DNA of 64,000 nucleotides from Sneathia sanguinegens (GCF_042033325.1 NZ_CP160095.1); one strand, 5' to 3'. Positions 8,017-18,562 are shown, counted from the stretch's first letter. Notes: generated from the sequence alone by a model not told the origin. Program-made: numbers and translations.

Positions 8017-10368
8017 TTAATTTCTAATGCTTGCAGAATAATCTTTTGTAATTTTATCAATTACCTTATTTACAACTTCATTAATTTCTTTTTCTTCTAA
8101 AGTTTTTTGTGGATCTGACATATATAACTTAATTGCAAAACTCTTATAGCCTTTTTCTATAATTCCACCCTTATATATATCAAATAATTCTATTTTATTT
8201 ACTATTTTACTACTCTTTTCTATAGCTTTTAAAATTTCCCCTATTTGTACATCTTCCTTAACAACAAAGGCTAAATCTCTTGTCACTAATTGATATTTAC
8301 TCAAGCTTTTATATTTGAAATTAGATTTCATATATTTGCTCATTTCATCAAGATTTAATTCACAATAAATTGTTGACTTATTTTCCAAATCAAAATTTTC
8401 TTCTAAATCTGGATGTATTTGTCCAAATGTTCCAAGTAAAGTATTTCCTACATAAATATCTGCAGCTCTACCTAAATGATATGCTTCATTTGTTGTTCTA
8501 TATAAGCTATATGATTTTATATTAAGCTTTGCAAAAAGTTCTTCTACTATACCTTTCATATCATAAAAATCATATTGTCTTTCATTATTAAATATATCCT
8601 TACTTAAAGTACCTGATAATACAATACCTATTTTTGTAATTTCTTTATCCTTTAAGAAAGTTTTAGCAACTTCAAAGAAATTAACATTTTGAACACTTCT
8701 ATTGAAATTATCTGAAGCATTTTTTAACAAGCTATACATAAATGTAGGTCTCATAATAGCAAAATCTTCAGTTATTGGATTAGAAATTTCTATTAAATCT
8801 TCTTCCTTACTCTTTATCTTAGCAAAGGCTGTTTTTGGTATAAAGCTATAATTTATTACTTCTTTCAACCCTAAATTAGCTAGGATAAGTTTTACTGTAC
8901 AATTTAATTTTGTATTATCTATTATTAAATCCTTCTTTATTTCAAGATCTGGCAAAATATTTTCTATATTATCAAAGCCATACATTCTAATTACTTCTTC
9001 GTAATAGTCTTGAGCAGTTAATAGGTCTGATCTAAAACATGGTGGTGTTAAAAGTAAGTCAGAACCATTATCTTCTACCTTAATTTCCAACTTTTTAAAT
9101 ATATCTAATACTTTATTTTTTTCAACTCTTTTACCTATAAATTTATATAGTTTTTCTAAATTAAGCAAAGTATCAGGTAAAATAGGTTTAAATTTATATT
9201 CTTCAACAAAGCCCTTTTGTAAATCTCCGCCAATAAATTGAGCTAATCTTTTTGATACTTTATCCAAAGAAATTGTATCTACCCATCTTTCAAATCTATA
9301 TGAAGCTTCAGTAAATATTGCATGTCTTCTTGAACTTCTTCTAACCATTATATTATCAAAATGAGCTGTTTCTATTAAAATATTTTTTGTATTTTCATCA
9401 ACACAAGTATCTAAACCACCTATAACCCCAGCTAAGGCTACAGCCTTTCCATTTGAAGCTACAACTATATCTTCTGTTGTTAATTTAATTTTTTTATCAT
9501 CCAATGTTACAAATTCTTCATCAGCAAAAGCCCTTCTTACTTCTACTTCCTTACCTAATTTATCAAGATCATAGATATGATTAGGTTGTCCCATTTCAAA
9601 CATTACATAATTTGATATATCTACAATATTATTGACACTTTTAACTCCTATTGCTTCTAATCTATCTTTTAACCATTTTGGACTTTCTTCAACTTTTATG
9701 TTTTTTATAACCCTTGCTAAATATCTATTTGACAATTTTTCATCTTGAATTTTTACAGAAAAATCTATATTTTCACCTTTTTCTTCTATCTTTATTTCAG
9801 GCTTTTTTAAAGGTTGATTGTAATAAGCACTTAATTCTCTTGCTATACCTATATATGATAAGCAATCTGGTCTATTAGGTGTTATTTCTAATTCAAAAAC
9901 TGTATCTCCTTTATCATAATAATCACTCAAAGCTACACCTAATTTTGTATCTTGAGGTAAAATTATTATTCCATCTGCTTCATTTCCTAAACCTAGTTCT
10001 TTTTTTGAACATAGCATTCCTTGAGATAATATTCCCCTTATTTTACTTTTTTTGATTATAAAGTCTGGAGCTAATTGAGTTCCTATTTTTGCAAGGCATA
10101 CTACATCGCCTAATTTATGATTAGGTGCTCCACAAATAATTTGTAATATTTCAGATCCAGTATCAACCTTACACAAAGTCAAATGATCTAAATCTTCGAC
10201 CTTTGAATATTCAACTATTTTTGCAGTAACTACTGTTTTTAAATAAGAAAATTTTGTTTCTATTTTTTCAACTTCTTGTCCTATCATAGTTAGAGCATTT
10301 TCAAGTTCAGATATTTCCTTATCCTTTATATCTATATATTCATTTAACCACTTTAATGAAATTAACAT
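8017..10368 (-). CDS. pheT: phenylalanyl-tRNA synthetase beta subunit
   Basis: 783 aa, typical for bacterial PheT. With PheS it forms the alpha2-beta2 enzyme that charges tRNA-Phe. Visible parts: N-terminal tRNA-binding EMAP-like domain (about 40-150, with VTAKIVEYSKVEDLDHLTLCKV), the B3/B4 editing region with ELEITPNRPDCLS near 165, the B5 region, a catalytic-like core, and a C-terminal ferredoxin-fold anticodon-binding domain (SKYQLVTRDLAFVV). It starts 11 bp after pheS with a good GGAGG upstream, so the two are made together. Confidence 0.98.
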   Translation of the reverse strand: MLISLKWLNEYIDIKDKEISELENALTMIGQEVEKIETKFSYLKTVVTAKIVEYSKVEDLDHLTLCKVDTGSEILQIICGAPNHKLGDVVCLAKIGTQLAPDFIIKKSKIRGILSQGMLCSKKELGLGNEADGIIILPQDTKLGVALSDYYDKGDTVFELEITPNRPDCLSYIGIARELSAYYNQPLKKPEIKIEEKGENIDFSVKIQDEKLSNRYLARVIKNIKVEESPKWLKDRLEAIGVKSVNNIVDISNYVMFEMGQPNHIYDLDKLGKEVEVRRAFADEEFVTLDDKKIKLTTEDIVVASNGKAVALAGVIGGLDTCVDENTKNILIETAHFDNIMVRRSSRRHAIFTEASYRFERWVDTISLDKVSKRLAQFIGGDLQKGFVEEYKFKPILPDTLLNLEKLYKFIGKRVEKNKVLDIFKKLEIKVEDNGSDLLLTPPCFRSDLLTAQDYYEEVIRMYGFDNIENILPDLEIKKDLIIDNTKLNCTVKLILANLGLKEVINYSFIPKTAFAKIKSKEEDLIEISNPITEDFAIMRPTFMYSLLKNASDNFNRSVQNVNFFEVAKTFLKDKEITKIGIVLSGTLSKDIFNNERQYDFYDMKGIVEELFAKLNIKSYSLYRTTNEAYHLGRAADIYVGNTLLGTFGQIHPDLEENFDLENKSTIYCELNLDEMSKYMKSNFKYKSLSKYQLVTRDLAFVVKEDVQIGEILKAIEKSSKIVNKIELFDIYKGGIIEKGYKSFAIKLYMSDPQKTLEEKEINEVVNKVIDKITKDYSASIRN

Positions 10369-10379
10369 TTTCTATCCTC

Positions 10380-11396
10380 CTAAAATTGTTCCAAAAATCT
10401 AACATCATTTTCAAAAAATGCTCTCAAATCATCTATACCATGTTTAAGCATTGTAACTCTTTCAAGACCAATTCCAAAGGCAAAACCTTGATATTTTGTA
10501 CTATCAATACCCCCAGCTTCTAAAACTTTAGCATTTACCATTCCACTACCTAATATTTCAAGCCAACCAGTATTTTTACATACTCTGCAACCTTCTCCAT
10601 GACATACTCCGCATTCAACATCCATTTCGGCACTTGGTTCTGTAAATGGAAAGAAATGTGGTCTAAATCTTACCTTTCTTTCTTGTCCAAATATTCTTTT
10701 AACAATCAATTCAAGCATTGCTTTAAAATTGGCAAATGAAATATTTTCTCCAACCATAAGTCCTTCTACTTGATGAAACATTGGTGTATGCGAAACATCA
10801 TAATCTGGTCTATAAACTTTTCCCATAGAAATCATTCTAAATGGTGGTTTATGTTCCATCATATATCTGATTTGCATTGGTGAAGTTTGAGTTCTAAGTA
10901 CTATTTCATCAGTGATATAGAAAGTATCTGTTTTTTCTCTTGATGGATGTGTCTTAGGAATATTCAAAGCATCAAAATTATACTTTACTAATTCTATTTC
11001 AGGTCCATCTACTATATCAAAACCCATTTCAGAAACTATTTCTTTTATTTGAAAAATTGTTTTTGTTATTGGATGTAAACTACCATGAACTTGCTTTCTT
11101 CCAGGTAGGCTAATATCTATTTTTTCCTTTTCAATTCTTTCTTTTTTAATATTGTTTTTTATTTCTGAAAATTTTTCATCTATTTTTTCTTGTAAAATAT
11201 TCTTTGTTTCATTCACAAATTTACCTATTTGTTTTCTTTCTTCTGCCTTAAGATTAACCATTTCTTTTAAAAGTTGACTAAACTCACTTTTTTTACCTAG
11301 GGCTTTTATCTTAATTTCATTTAATTGTCCTAAATCTTTTACAGGTTTTAGCCCTTCTAAAATTTGTTCTTTAATTCTTGTAATCTTTTCTTTCAT
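10380..11396 (-). CDS. pheS: phenylalanyl-tRNA synthetase alpha subunit
   Basis: 338 aa, normal length. Class II catalytic subunit for Phe activation. N-terminal coiled coil (about 1-90), then class II motifs: the MGFDIVDGPEIE segment, HPSREKTDTFYI near 160, motif 2 around RPDYDVSHTPMFHQVEG, and motif 3 FGIGLERVTML. Cysteines in CGVCHGEGC are the small zinc-knuckle-like stretch often found in PheS. Located 16 bp after a membrane protein gene and 11 bp before pheT. Confidence 0.98.
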   Translation of the reverse strand: MKEKITRIKEQILEGLKPVKDLGQLNEIKIKALGKKSEFSQLLKEMVNLKAEERKQIGKFVNETKNILQEKIDEKFSEIKNNIKKERIEKEKIDISLPGRKQVHGSLHPITKTIFQIKEIVSEMGFDIVDGPEIELVKYNFDALNIPKTHPSREKTDTFYITDEIVLRTQTSPMQIRYMMEHKPPFRMISMGKVYRPDYDVSHTPMFHQVEGLMVGENISFANFKAMLELIVKRIFGQERKVRFRPHFFPFTEPSAEMDVECGVCHGEGCRVCKNTGWLEILGSGMVNAKVLEAGGIDSTKYQGFAFGIGLERVTMLKHGIDDLRAFFENDVRFLEQF

Positions 11397-11412
11397 TTCA
11401 ATAACCCTTTCA

Positions 11413-12765
11413 CTAATATTTTATCAAGCTATTATGTTCTATAATTTGTTTTACAACTTCTTTATTTTCAATATAGACAACTGCATTATCATTATTCATT
11501 CCTGTATATGCTATAGCCTTATGTTTTGAATTAACAAAAATATTACCTAAATATATTACCTGATAAGCCTTATCTTTTGTAATATTAAAATCTGCTTTTA
11601 ATTTAAGCGGTATTCTATCTCCTTCTATCTTTGATATTACATAGATTTCTATATTATTCTTTTTATCCTTTGCAGAATAAATACCTGATATTTCATCCTG
11701 TTCCTTAATATTTTCATTTATATATTTCGTATCATATTTTTTCATTAATTTATAGATAGATTTTTTGTCTAAATCTTTTAAATTTTGTAAAAGCTCAGGT
11801 TTTTCTTTATTTTCAACATAGAAGTTAAGTTTTCTAATATTTAAATTCAATTCATTTGCGACTTCTACATTGTATGAAACAGAAACTTTCATTTCTTTAT
11901 TAGTTTCTATTGTTTTATCTTTTTTATCTATATCAAATGCAAGTCCTTTTTCTAAAAATGTTATTAAATGTGGATCCAAATACTTTTCTTCAATTTTTTT
12001 ATAATTTACATATGATACTGGTATTATCTTATTATTATCATCTATATCATAAGAAAGAATATAGTATTCTGATGGATCAATATTATTCGCTAAGATCATT
12101 ACTCTATATCTTGCAAATGCTAATCCGATAAATATTACAAATGTTACTATACAAAAAGTAATATTTAATTTAGGATTATAGACTTCATCTGTTTTTTGAA
12201 ACATTTCATATAGATATGTAGCTATTGCTAATAAGCTTAAAAATAAGGATATTACGAATGTTACTAATATTATATATCTTGTATCTTTTATATTTTGCAT
12301 TTTTTGTAATAAATATAGAATTTTTGATAAATCTTGAGTGTAAATTCTTTCATTTATACTTTTAATTGCATAAAAAATATCTTTTGTTAAATATATTAAA
12401 AAGCAAGAAAAAATAATAGAACCTAGCATAACCATATAAATATACTTTGCTAATTTTTTATATTCTCTTCTAGCTAGTCTTATAATCAAGAAAATAGCTA
12501 TAACTATAACAGATAAAAGTATAAAAATTCGATAAATTTCTACTAATTTTTGTAGTGCTTTTAAATCATTTTCTTCTTTAACTAAATTTTTAACCAAATC
12601 AACAAAGGCAGATGATAGATTCAAATTTTGCTTCATTTTACTAAAAATTGAAAAAGATTTAAAAAATACCAAAGCTCCTATCAAAAAATTAAAACTCATT
12701 AACCATATTATTATTGTTTCAAAAACTTTAACTGATAATTTTATTTTTAATTTATTTTCTTGCAT
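11413..12765 (-). CDS. multi-pass membrane protein of unknown function
   Basis: 450 aa; family not recognised. It has about five hydrophobic segments: near residues 15-37, 77-97, 108-127, 160-188 and 203-223. The remaining 220 residues are a hydrophilic, Lys/Glu-rich domain without recognisable motifs, probably on one side of the inner membrane. It is placed between a Usp-like gene (3 bp gap) and pheS (16 bp gap), so it is in the gyrase/synthetase operon. That context does not reveal its role. Confidence 0.75.
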   Translation of the reverse strand: MQENKLKIKLSVKVFETIIIWLMSFNFLIGALVFFKSFSIFSKMKQNLNLSSAFVDLVKNLVKEENDLKALQKLVEIYRIFILLSVIVIAIFLIIRLARREYKKLAKYIYMVMLGSIIFSCFLIYLTKDIFYAIKSINERIYTQDLSKILYLLQKMQNIKDTRYIILVTFVISLFLSLLAIATYLYEMFQKTDEVYNPKLNITFCIVTFVIFIGLAFARYRVMILANNIDPSEYYILSYDIDDNNKIIPVSYVNYKKIEEKYLDPHLITFLEKGLAFDIDKKDKTIETNKEMKVSVSYNVEVANELNLNIRKLNFYVENKEKPELLQNLKDLDKKSIYKLMKKYDTKYINENIKEQDEISGIYSAKDKKNNIEIYVISKIEGDRIPLKLKADFNITKDKAYQVIYLGNIFVNSKHKAIAYTGMNNDNAVVYIENKEVVKQIIEHNSLIKY

Positions 12766-12768
12766 ATC

Positions 12769-13530
12769 TCACCCCATAAAAATTGGAATATCTGTATTTT
12801 CAATAATTCTCATTCCCATTTGACCTGTTAATCTTTCAAATAAGATAGTATATCTTAATTCTCCCATAACAACCAAATCATATTTTGGTACATATTTCAT
12901 TATTGTTTCATATGTATCATCACTTTTTTCATCAATTACATTACAGACATTTCCAAATCTTTCTGTTAATCTATTTTGTTCTGTTACATTAACTCTCAAA
13001 ACATCAATTTGTTGTTCTGAAAACAAATGGAAAAAGGCAAATATTGCTTTATTTACCTTATATCCTCCATCATTTAACATTAAAATCTTATCTAAAGAAT
13101 ATTCTTTTTTATCACCTAAAATTATTAAAGGTTTATAATGATCCTTTAAAAGATTTTTCATGGCTACTGTCAATTCTTCAGATTTTACAACAACCAAAGC
13201 ATCATAAGCCTTCATTTCTTCAAGTATAACTTCATGTGTATCGCCTTCTTTACTATATACCTTATCAAAATACTTATATGCTTCTTTTTTTATTTTTTCA
13301 TATATACTATTTTCTATATTTTTATATTCCTCAACAAGCATTGAAGTTGGTGATTGAATACCATAAGAGTTTATATTATTAAATATGACTTCATATTTCA
13401 TAATATCCTTAACATATAGGGCTATTGCATCTACATCTTTCAATTTTTCTCTAACAACTTTAGCAAACTTACTTGCCTTTTCCATTTCATCTTCATTAGT
13501 AAGTAAAAATAGAAATCTTTTTTTAGTCAT
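12769..13530 (-). CDS. universal-stress-protein-like (Usp-type) protein
   Basis: 253 aa from the ATG at 13530, which has AGGGAG about 9 nt upstream; the ATG at 13539 has that site abutting it and is unlikely. The protein looks like two tandem Usp-type alpha/beta units: a first half starting KKRFLFLLTNEDEMEKASKFA and a second half beginning YSLDKILMLNDGGYKVNKA and ending YDLVVMGELRYT and IIENTDIPIFMG, which matches the typical Usp C-terminus. I do not see the classical ATP-binding GxxGxxxS. The function is unknown. The start overlaps the gyrA stop by 8 bp. Confidence 0.55.
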   Translation of the reverse strand: MTKKRFLFLLTNEDEMEKASKFAKVVREKLKDVDAIALYVKDIMKYEVIFNNINSYGIQSPTSMLVEEYKNIENSIYEKIKKEAYKYFDKVYSKEGDTHEVILEEMKAYDALVVVKSEELTVAMKNLLKDHYKPLIILGDKKEYSLDKILMLNDGGYKVNKAIFAFFHLFSEQQIDVLRVNVTEQNRLTERFGNVCNVIDEKSDDTYETIMKYVPKYDLVVMGELRYTILFERLTGQMGMRIIENTDIPIFMG

Positions 13531-16027
13531 TATTTTCATCTCCCTCTGGAACTAAGGCTACAGAAATAACTATGTCTCCTTTTTTAGGTTTCATTATTCT
13601 TACACCAGAAGTAGCTCTACTTATTTTTGAAATTTGTTTTATTGGTGTTCTAATTAAAACTCCTTCTTTTGTAATTAACATAATTTCTTTAACAGTTTCA
13701 TCAACTAAAATTGAAGACACAACATCTCCTGTTTTCGGTGCTAATTTGAAATTTCTATTTCCTTTTCCACCTCTTTTTTGTATGCTATATTCTTCCAAGT
13801 CAGTTCTCTTACCAAAACCTTCACTTGTAATTGTTAAAACTTGCTTATTTTCTTTATTACTTATTACACTAGCACTGGCAACATAATCTGTTTCTTCTTT
13901 AAATCTAATACATTTAACTCCACTTGCACTACGACCCATAGTTCTAACATCACTTGCTTTAAATCTTATTGCTTGTCCTTTTATAGTTGCAACGAAAATT
14001 TCACTTTCTTCTTCACATAAGTCTGCAAATACAAGCTCATCATCTTCTCTTAATGTTATTGCCCTTATTCCTCTCTTATTTATATTTTTGAATAAAGGTG
14101 CAGACATTTTCTTAGCTATACCCTTCTTAGTTACAATAAAAATTTGTGAATTTTCGTTAGCACCAGCAGTATTTAAAATACCACTTACATTTTCTCCATC
14201 TTCAAGATTAATTATATTACTTATTAATCTACCTCTTGCTTGTTTACTTGCTTCTGGTATTTCATACACTTTTATACTATATGCTTTACCTTTATCAGTG
14301 AAGATTAATAATTTATCCAATGTTTTAACTGTATATATTGCACTTACTTCATCATCTTCTACAGTATTAATAGAATTAACTCCTATTCCTCCTCTTCTTT
14401 GTGATTTGTAAGCATCAGTTGAAATTCTTTTTACATAACCCTTATTTGTTATAGTAACAACAACATCTTCTTCTTTTATTAAATCTTCTAATTCAATTTC
14501 ATTTCTCTTATTTTGTATTTCAGTTCTTCTTTTGTCTCCATAATTAGTCTTAAGTTCTATAACTTCTTGTCTAATTATTTCGTACTTTCTTTCAGAACTA
14601 TTCAAAATAGCCTCCAACTCTTCAATAAGTGCTAATAATTCACTATATTCTTGTTCTATCTTATCTCTTTCAAGTCCAGTTAATCTTTGCAATCTCATAT
14701 CTAGTATAGCCTTTGCTTGTATTTCACTGAATCCAAAAGCTTCTATTAATTTATCCTTTGCAATATTAGCATCTTTTGATGCTTTTATTAATTTAATAAT
14801 TTCATCTATACTATCTAGTGCTATTCTGAAACCTTCTAAGATATGTGCTCTTCTTTTTGCCTTATCTAAATCAAACTTGGTTCTTCTTTCAACTACAGTA
14901 TATCTGTGTTCTAGATACTTAGTTAATATTTGTTTCAAATTAAGTACCCTTGGAATATTATTAACCAAGGCTAACATAATTACTCCAAAAGTAGTTTGTA
15001 AATCTGTGTATTTATATAGCATATTAAGTATAAGTTCTGGTTCTTCATTTTTCTTAACATCTATTACTACTCTTATACCTTGTTTATTTGATTCATCTCG
15101 AATATCTGTTATTCCAACTATCTTTTTTTGTCTATATAATTCAGCTATTTTTTCAACTAATTTTGCCTTATTAACTTGATAAGGTATTTCACTAATAACT
15201 ATACTTGATTTACCAGATGCACTATTAACTATGTCAACCTTACCAGCTACTTGCACCTTACCTCTACCTGTTCTATAAGCATCATAAATACCTTGCTTAC
15301 CATTAATAATTCCACCAGTTGGAAAATCAGGTCCTTTAATATGCTCTATTAATTCATCAACACTAATATCTCTATTATCAATTAAAGCTACTATACCATC
15401 ACAAACTTCTGCTAAATTATGTGGAGGTATATTAGTTGCCATCCCTACAGCTATTCCTGTTGTCCCATTGATTAATAGATTAGGTAATTTTGCTGGTAAA
15501 ACTATAGGTTCATCTAAGGTTTCATCAAAATTCTTTCTAAAATCTATTGTATTCTTATTTATATCCAAAAGCATTTCATTAGCAATTTTTGCCATTCTTG
15601 CTTCAGTATATCTCATTGCTGCTGCAGAATCTCCATCTATAGAACCAAAATTTCCATGTCCATCAACTAGCATATATCTACTATTAAAATCTTGTGCCAT
15701 TCTAACCATTGTATTATATACAGCTGTATCACCATGTGGGTGATACTTACCTAAAACTTCCCCAACTATTCTAGCTGATTTCTTATAGGCTGTATTGTAT
15801 GTCATTCCCATATCATTCATTGCAAATAGGACTCTTCTATGTACAGGTTTTAGTCCATCTCTTACATCAGGCAAAGCTCTTGATACTATAACACTCATAG
15901 AATAATCTAAATATGATGACTTTATTTCATCTTCAATGAATACTGGTACTTCTTGTTCTTTTTTACTAGTATCCATAACTTCATTTACTCTATTATTTTC
16001 ATCATTCTCATTAAATTTATCTGACAT
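13523..16027 (-). CDS. gyrA: DNA gyrase subunit A
   Basis: 834 aa, normal length. Cuts and rejoins DNA in the A2B2 gyrase to introduce negative supercoils. The breakage-reunion domain carries SYLDYSMSVIVSRALPDVRD, the HPHGDTAVYNT quinolone region and the catalytic tyrosine in RYTEARM near residue 139. The C-terminal beta-pinwheel contains the gyrase-defining GyrA-box QRRGGIGV (rather than ParC). At positions matching E. coli Ser83 and Asp87 it has Thr and Asn. It follows gyrB by 9 bp. Confidence 0.98.
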   Translation of the reverse strand: MSDKFNENDENNRVNEVMDTSKKEQEVPVFIEDEIKSSYLDYSMSVIVSRALPDVRDGLKPVHRRVLFAMNDMGMTYNTAYKKSARIVGEVLGKYHPHGDTAVYNTMVRMAQDFNSRYMLVDGHGNFGSIDGDSAAAMRYTEARMAKIANEMLLDINKNTIDFRKNFDETLDEPIVLPAKLPNLLINGTTGIAVGMATNIPPHNLAEVCDGIVALIDNRDISVDELIEHIKGPDFPTGGIINGKQGIYDAYRTGRGKVQVAGKVDIVNSASGKSSIVISEIPYQVNKAKLVEKIAELYRQKKIVGITDIRDESNKQGIRVVIDVKKNEEPELILNMLYKYTDLQTTFGVIMLALVNNIPRVLNLKQILTKYLEHRYTVVERRTKFDLDKAKRRAHILEGFRIALDSIDEIIKLIKASKDANIAKDKLIEAFGFSEIQAKAILDMRLQRLTGLERDKIEQEYSELLALIEELEAILNSSERKYEIIRQEVIELKTNYGDKRRTEIQNKRNEIELEDLIKEEDVVVTITNKGYVKRISTDAYKSQRRGGIGVNSINTVEDDEVSAIYTVKTLDKLLIFTDKGKAYSIKVYEIPEASKQARGRLISNIINLEDGENVSGILNTAGANENSQIFIVTKKGIAKKMSAPLFKNINKRGIRAITLREDDELVFADLCEEESEIFVATIKGQAIRFKASDVRTMGRSASGVKCIRFKEETDYVASASVISNKENKQVLTITSEGFGKRTDLEEYSIQKRGGKGNRNFKLAPKTGDVVSSILVDETVKEIMLITKEGVLIRTPIKQISKISRATSGVRIMKPKKGDIVISVALVPEGDENND

Positions 16028-16036
16028 TACCTTCTC

Positions 16037-17971
16037 CTAAATATCTAAATTCTTTACATGCATAGCATGTTCTTCTATAAATTGTCTTCTTGGTTCTACC
16101 TTATCTCCCATTAAAATACTAAACATTTTATCTGCATAACCTGCATTTTCTAAGGTAACCTTTAATAAAGTTCTATTTTCAGGATCCATAGTTGTTTCCC
16201 AAAGTTGTTCTGGATTCATTTCTCCTAATCCTTTATATCTTTGTATAGTATATTTTTTACTTTCTTCTTCTAATACCACTGTTGTTTTTTTCAATTCATC
16301 ATCTGAATAAGCATATTTTATTTTCTTTCCAACCTGTATTTTATATAAAGGTGGTTGAGCTATAAAAATATGACCAGCATTGATTAATTCTCTTAAATAT
16401 CTAAAGAAAAATGTCAACATTAAAGTTCTAATATGAGCTCCATCAACATCAGCATCGGTCATTATTATTATTTTTCCATATCTAAGTTTGGAAATATCAA
16501 AATTATCTCCAATATTTGTACCAAAGGCAGTTATCATTGCTTTAATTTCATTATTTTCCAACATTTTATGTAGTACAGCCTTTTCAACATTAAGTATTTT
16601 ACCTCTAAGTGGTAATATTGCCTGTGTTTTTCTATCTCTTCCTTGCTTTGCACTACCTCCAGCTGAATCTCCTTCGACTATATAAATTTCACATTCTTCA
16701 CTTTTTTTAGAAGAACAATCTGCTAATTTACCTGGTAAAGACCCTATTTCTAAAGGATTTTTTCTCAAAATGTTATTTCTTGCATTTTTAGCTGCTTCTC
16801 TTGCTTTTTTAGATAAAAGCATTTTTTCTATCATAGCAGTTGCATCCTTAGGATGATCTTCTAAATAAAGTTTCAATTTATTATTTACAACACTTGATAC
16901 TGAAGATTGTGCTTCACTACTTCCCAATTTTGATTTTGTTTGACTTTCAAATTGAGGTTCAGGGAATTTTATATTTATTACACAAACTAAACCTTCTCTA
17001 ACATCTGTACCTTGTAAATTTTCATCTTTTTTTTCTTTTAACAAGTTCAATTGTCTTGCAACATCATTAATAGTTCTTGTTAAAGCTGTTCTAAAGCCTT
17101 GAACATGAGTTCCACCATCATAAGTATTTATATTATTTACAAAAGAGTATTCAACCACAGCTTGGCTATCTTTGTTATATGTCATAGCTATTTCTACTTC
17201 AACTAGCTTATTTCCACTAATTTTTGTAGTATCTTTCATGTAAATAGTTGGAATTATCATCTTATCTGCGTCTACTAATTCTGCTACAAAATCCTTTATT
17301 CCACCTTCAAAATGAAAAACTTCTTCTCTCTTATTTTCTTCATCTCTTTCATCTGTTAAAATAATTTTCAAACCTGTATTAAGATATGCTAATTCTTTTA
17401 ATCTTTCTTTTAAAGTATTATATTCAAAAATTACTTCTTCAAATATTTCTTCATCTGGTCTGAATCTAATTACTGTACCATGTTCATTTTTTTTAGCAAC
17501 TCCTATTTGTTCACAACCAGATGTAGGTTTACCCTTTGAAAAAGTTTGTCTAACAATTTTGCCGTCTCTTGTAACAGTGGCAATTAATTCTGTTGATAAG
17601 GCATTAACTACAGAAACACCAACACCATGCAAACCACCTGAATATGTATAATTCTTATCATTAAACTTTCCTCCAGCATGCAATATTGTCATTACAACTT
17701 CTAATGTAGGTCTCCCTGTTTTATGCATATCTATAGGTATTCCTCTACCATTATCTTGTACTTCAATATAGTTATCAGGCAACATTCTAACTTTTATAGT
17801 GTCGCAATATCCTGCCAATGCTTCGTCTATACTATTATCTACTGTTTCCCAAACTAAATGATGTAGTCCTCTTGATGATGTTGTACCTATGTACATTCCC
17901 GGTCTTTTTCTAACGGCTTCTAAACCTTCAAGAACCGTAATATCATCTGAACCATAATTTCTATTTTCCAT
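16037..17971 (-). CDS. gyrB: DNA gyrase subunit B
   Basis: 644 aa, the short Gram-positive-type GyrB length. ATPase subunit of gyrase. GHKL ATP site: VWETVDNSIDEALAG and DNGRGIPID, with GLHGVGVSVVNALS as the lid motif. Toprim domain: EGDSAGGSAKQGRDR and DADVDGAHIRTL carry the Mg2+ residues. The C-terminal RYKGLGEMNPEQLW motif is present. First gene of the gyrB-gyrA-...-pepF run, with an extended -10 promoter 30 bp upstream. Confidence 0.98.
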   Translation of the reverse strand: MENRNYGSDDITVLEGLEAVRKRPGMYIGTTSSRGLHHLVWETVDNSIDEALAGYCDTIKVRMLPDNYIEVQDNGRGIPIDMHKTGRPTLEVVMTILHAGGKFNDKNYTYSGGLHGVGVSVVNALSTELIATVTRDGKIVRQTFSKGKPTSGCEQIGVAKKNEHGTVIRFRPDEEIFEEVIFEYNTLKERLKELAYLNTGLKIILTDERDEENKREEVFHFEGGIKDFVAELVDADKMIIPTIYMKDTTKISGNKLVEVEIAMTYNKDSQAVVEYSFVNNINTYDGGTHVQGFRTALTRTINDVARQLNLLKEKKDENLQGTDVREGLVCVINIKFPEPQFESQTKSKLGSSEAQSSVSSVVNNKLKLYLEDHPKDATAMIEKMLLSKKAREAAKNARNNILRKNPLEIGSLPGKLADCSSKKSEECEIYIVEGDSAGGSAKQGRDRKTQAILPLRGKILNVEKAVLHKMLENNEIKAMITAFGTNIGDNFDISKLRYGKIIIMTDADVDGAHIRTLMLTFFFRYLRELINAGHIFIAQPPLYKIQVGKKIKYAYSDDELKKTTVVLEEESKKYTIQRYKGLGEMNPEQLWETTMDPENRTLLKVTLENAGYADKMFSILMGDKVEPRRQFIEEHAMHVKNLDI

Positions 17972-18000
17972 ATATTTCTCCTAGCTTGTTTTATAGGATT

Positions 18001-18029
18001 ATTATATCATTTTTCAGCTTTTTTTTCTA
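18001..18029 (-). promoter_or_regulatory. gyrB operon promoter
   Basis: TATAAT at 18001-18006 with TGA in front (extended -10) and a weak TAGAAA -35 at 18024-18029, spacer 17 bp, on the minus strand. It is divergent from the nitroreductase promoter. Confidence 0.6.
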
Positions 18030-18037
18030 GCATTTCG

Positions 18038-18046
18038 TGCTATACT
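18038..18046 (+). promoter_or_regulatory. nitroreductase promoter (extended -10)
   Basis: TGCTATACT: a TGn-TATACT extended -10 on the plus strand, 19 bp before the ATG at 18065. No clear -35. The overlap with gyrB upstream DNA may link the two promoters. Confidence 0.5.
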
Positions 18047-18064
18047 AGAACTGAGGTGATATTA

Positions 18065-18562
18065 ATGAAAGAAATATTTGACAGAAGAAGTATACGAACT
18101 TTTAAAGATAAAAAAGTTGAAGATGAAATTATAAAGGAACTCTTAAGAGGTGCAATAGCTGCTCCTTCAGCTCACAAAAAAGAACCTAGAATGTTTTATG
18201 TGATAGAAAATAAAGAAATCTTGAAGCAATTTTTTCTAAAACATCCTTATGGTAAAGCATTTGAAACTGCACCTTTAGCTATTCTTGTTTGTGGAGATAA
18301 AGATAAAGATCCTAACTTAACTTTCCTTATTCAAGATTGTGCAGCATCTTTGGAAAATATAGCTATTATGGCAACACATTATAATCTTGGTACTGTTTGG
18401 ATGGGTGTACTAGATAATGACAATGCTGAAGTTATAACAAAAGAAATTTTAAACTTACCTAATAACATGATACCTATTTCTATAATGGCAATTGGATATA
18501 AGGCAGAAGAAAGAAGACCCCATATTTCCTACAAGGAAGAAATGGTAACATGGGTAAAATAA
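18065..18562 (+). CDS. nitroreductase-family flavoprotein
   Basis: 165 aa from the ATG at 18065, which has GAGGTG about 6 nt upstream. NAD(P)H-dependent FMN enzymes of this family reduce nitro-aromatics, quinones or flavins. Seen: the N-terminal FMN-binding DRRSIRTFKDKKVEDE, the GAIAAPSAHKKEP segment, DCAASLENIAIMATHYNLGTVWMGV in the middle, and a C-terminal MAIGYKAEERRP. It is of the short, 165-170 residue class common in anaerobes. The substrate cannot be told from sequence. It is a single gene followed by the tRNA cluster promoter. Confidence 0.9.
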   Translation: MKEIFDRRSIRTFKDKKVEDEIIKELLRGAIAAPSAHKKEPRMFYVIENKEILKQFFLKHPYGKAFETAPLAILVCGDKDKDPNLTFLIQDCAASLENIAIMATHYNLGTVWMGVLDNDNAEVITKEILNLPNNMIPISIMAIGYKAEERRPHISYKEEMVTWVK

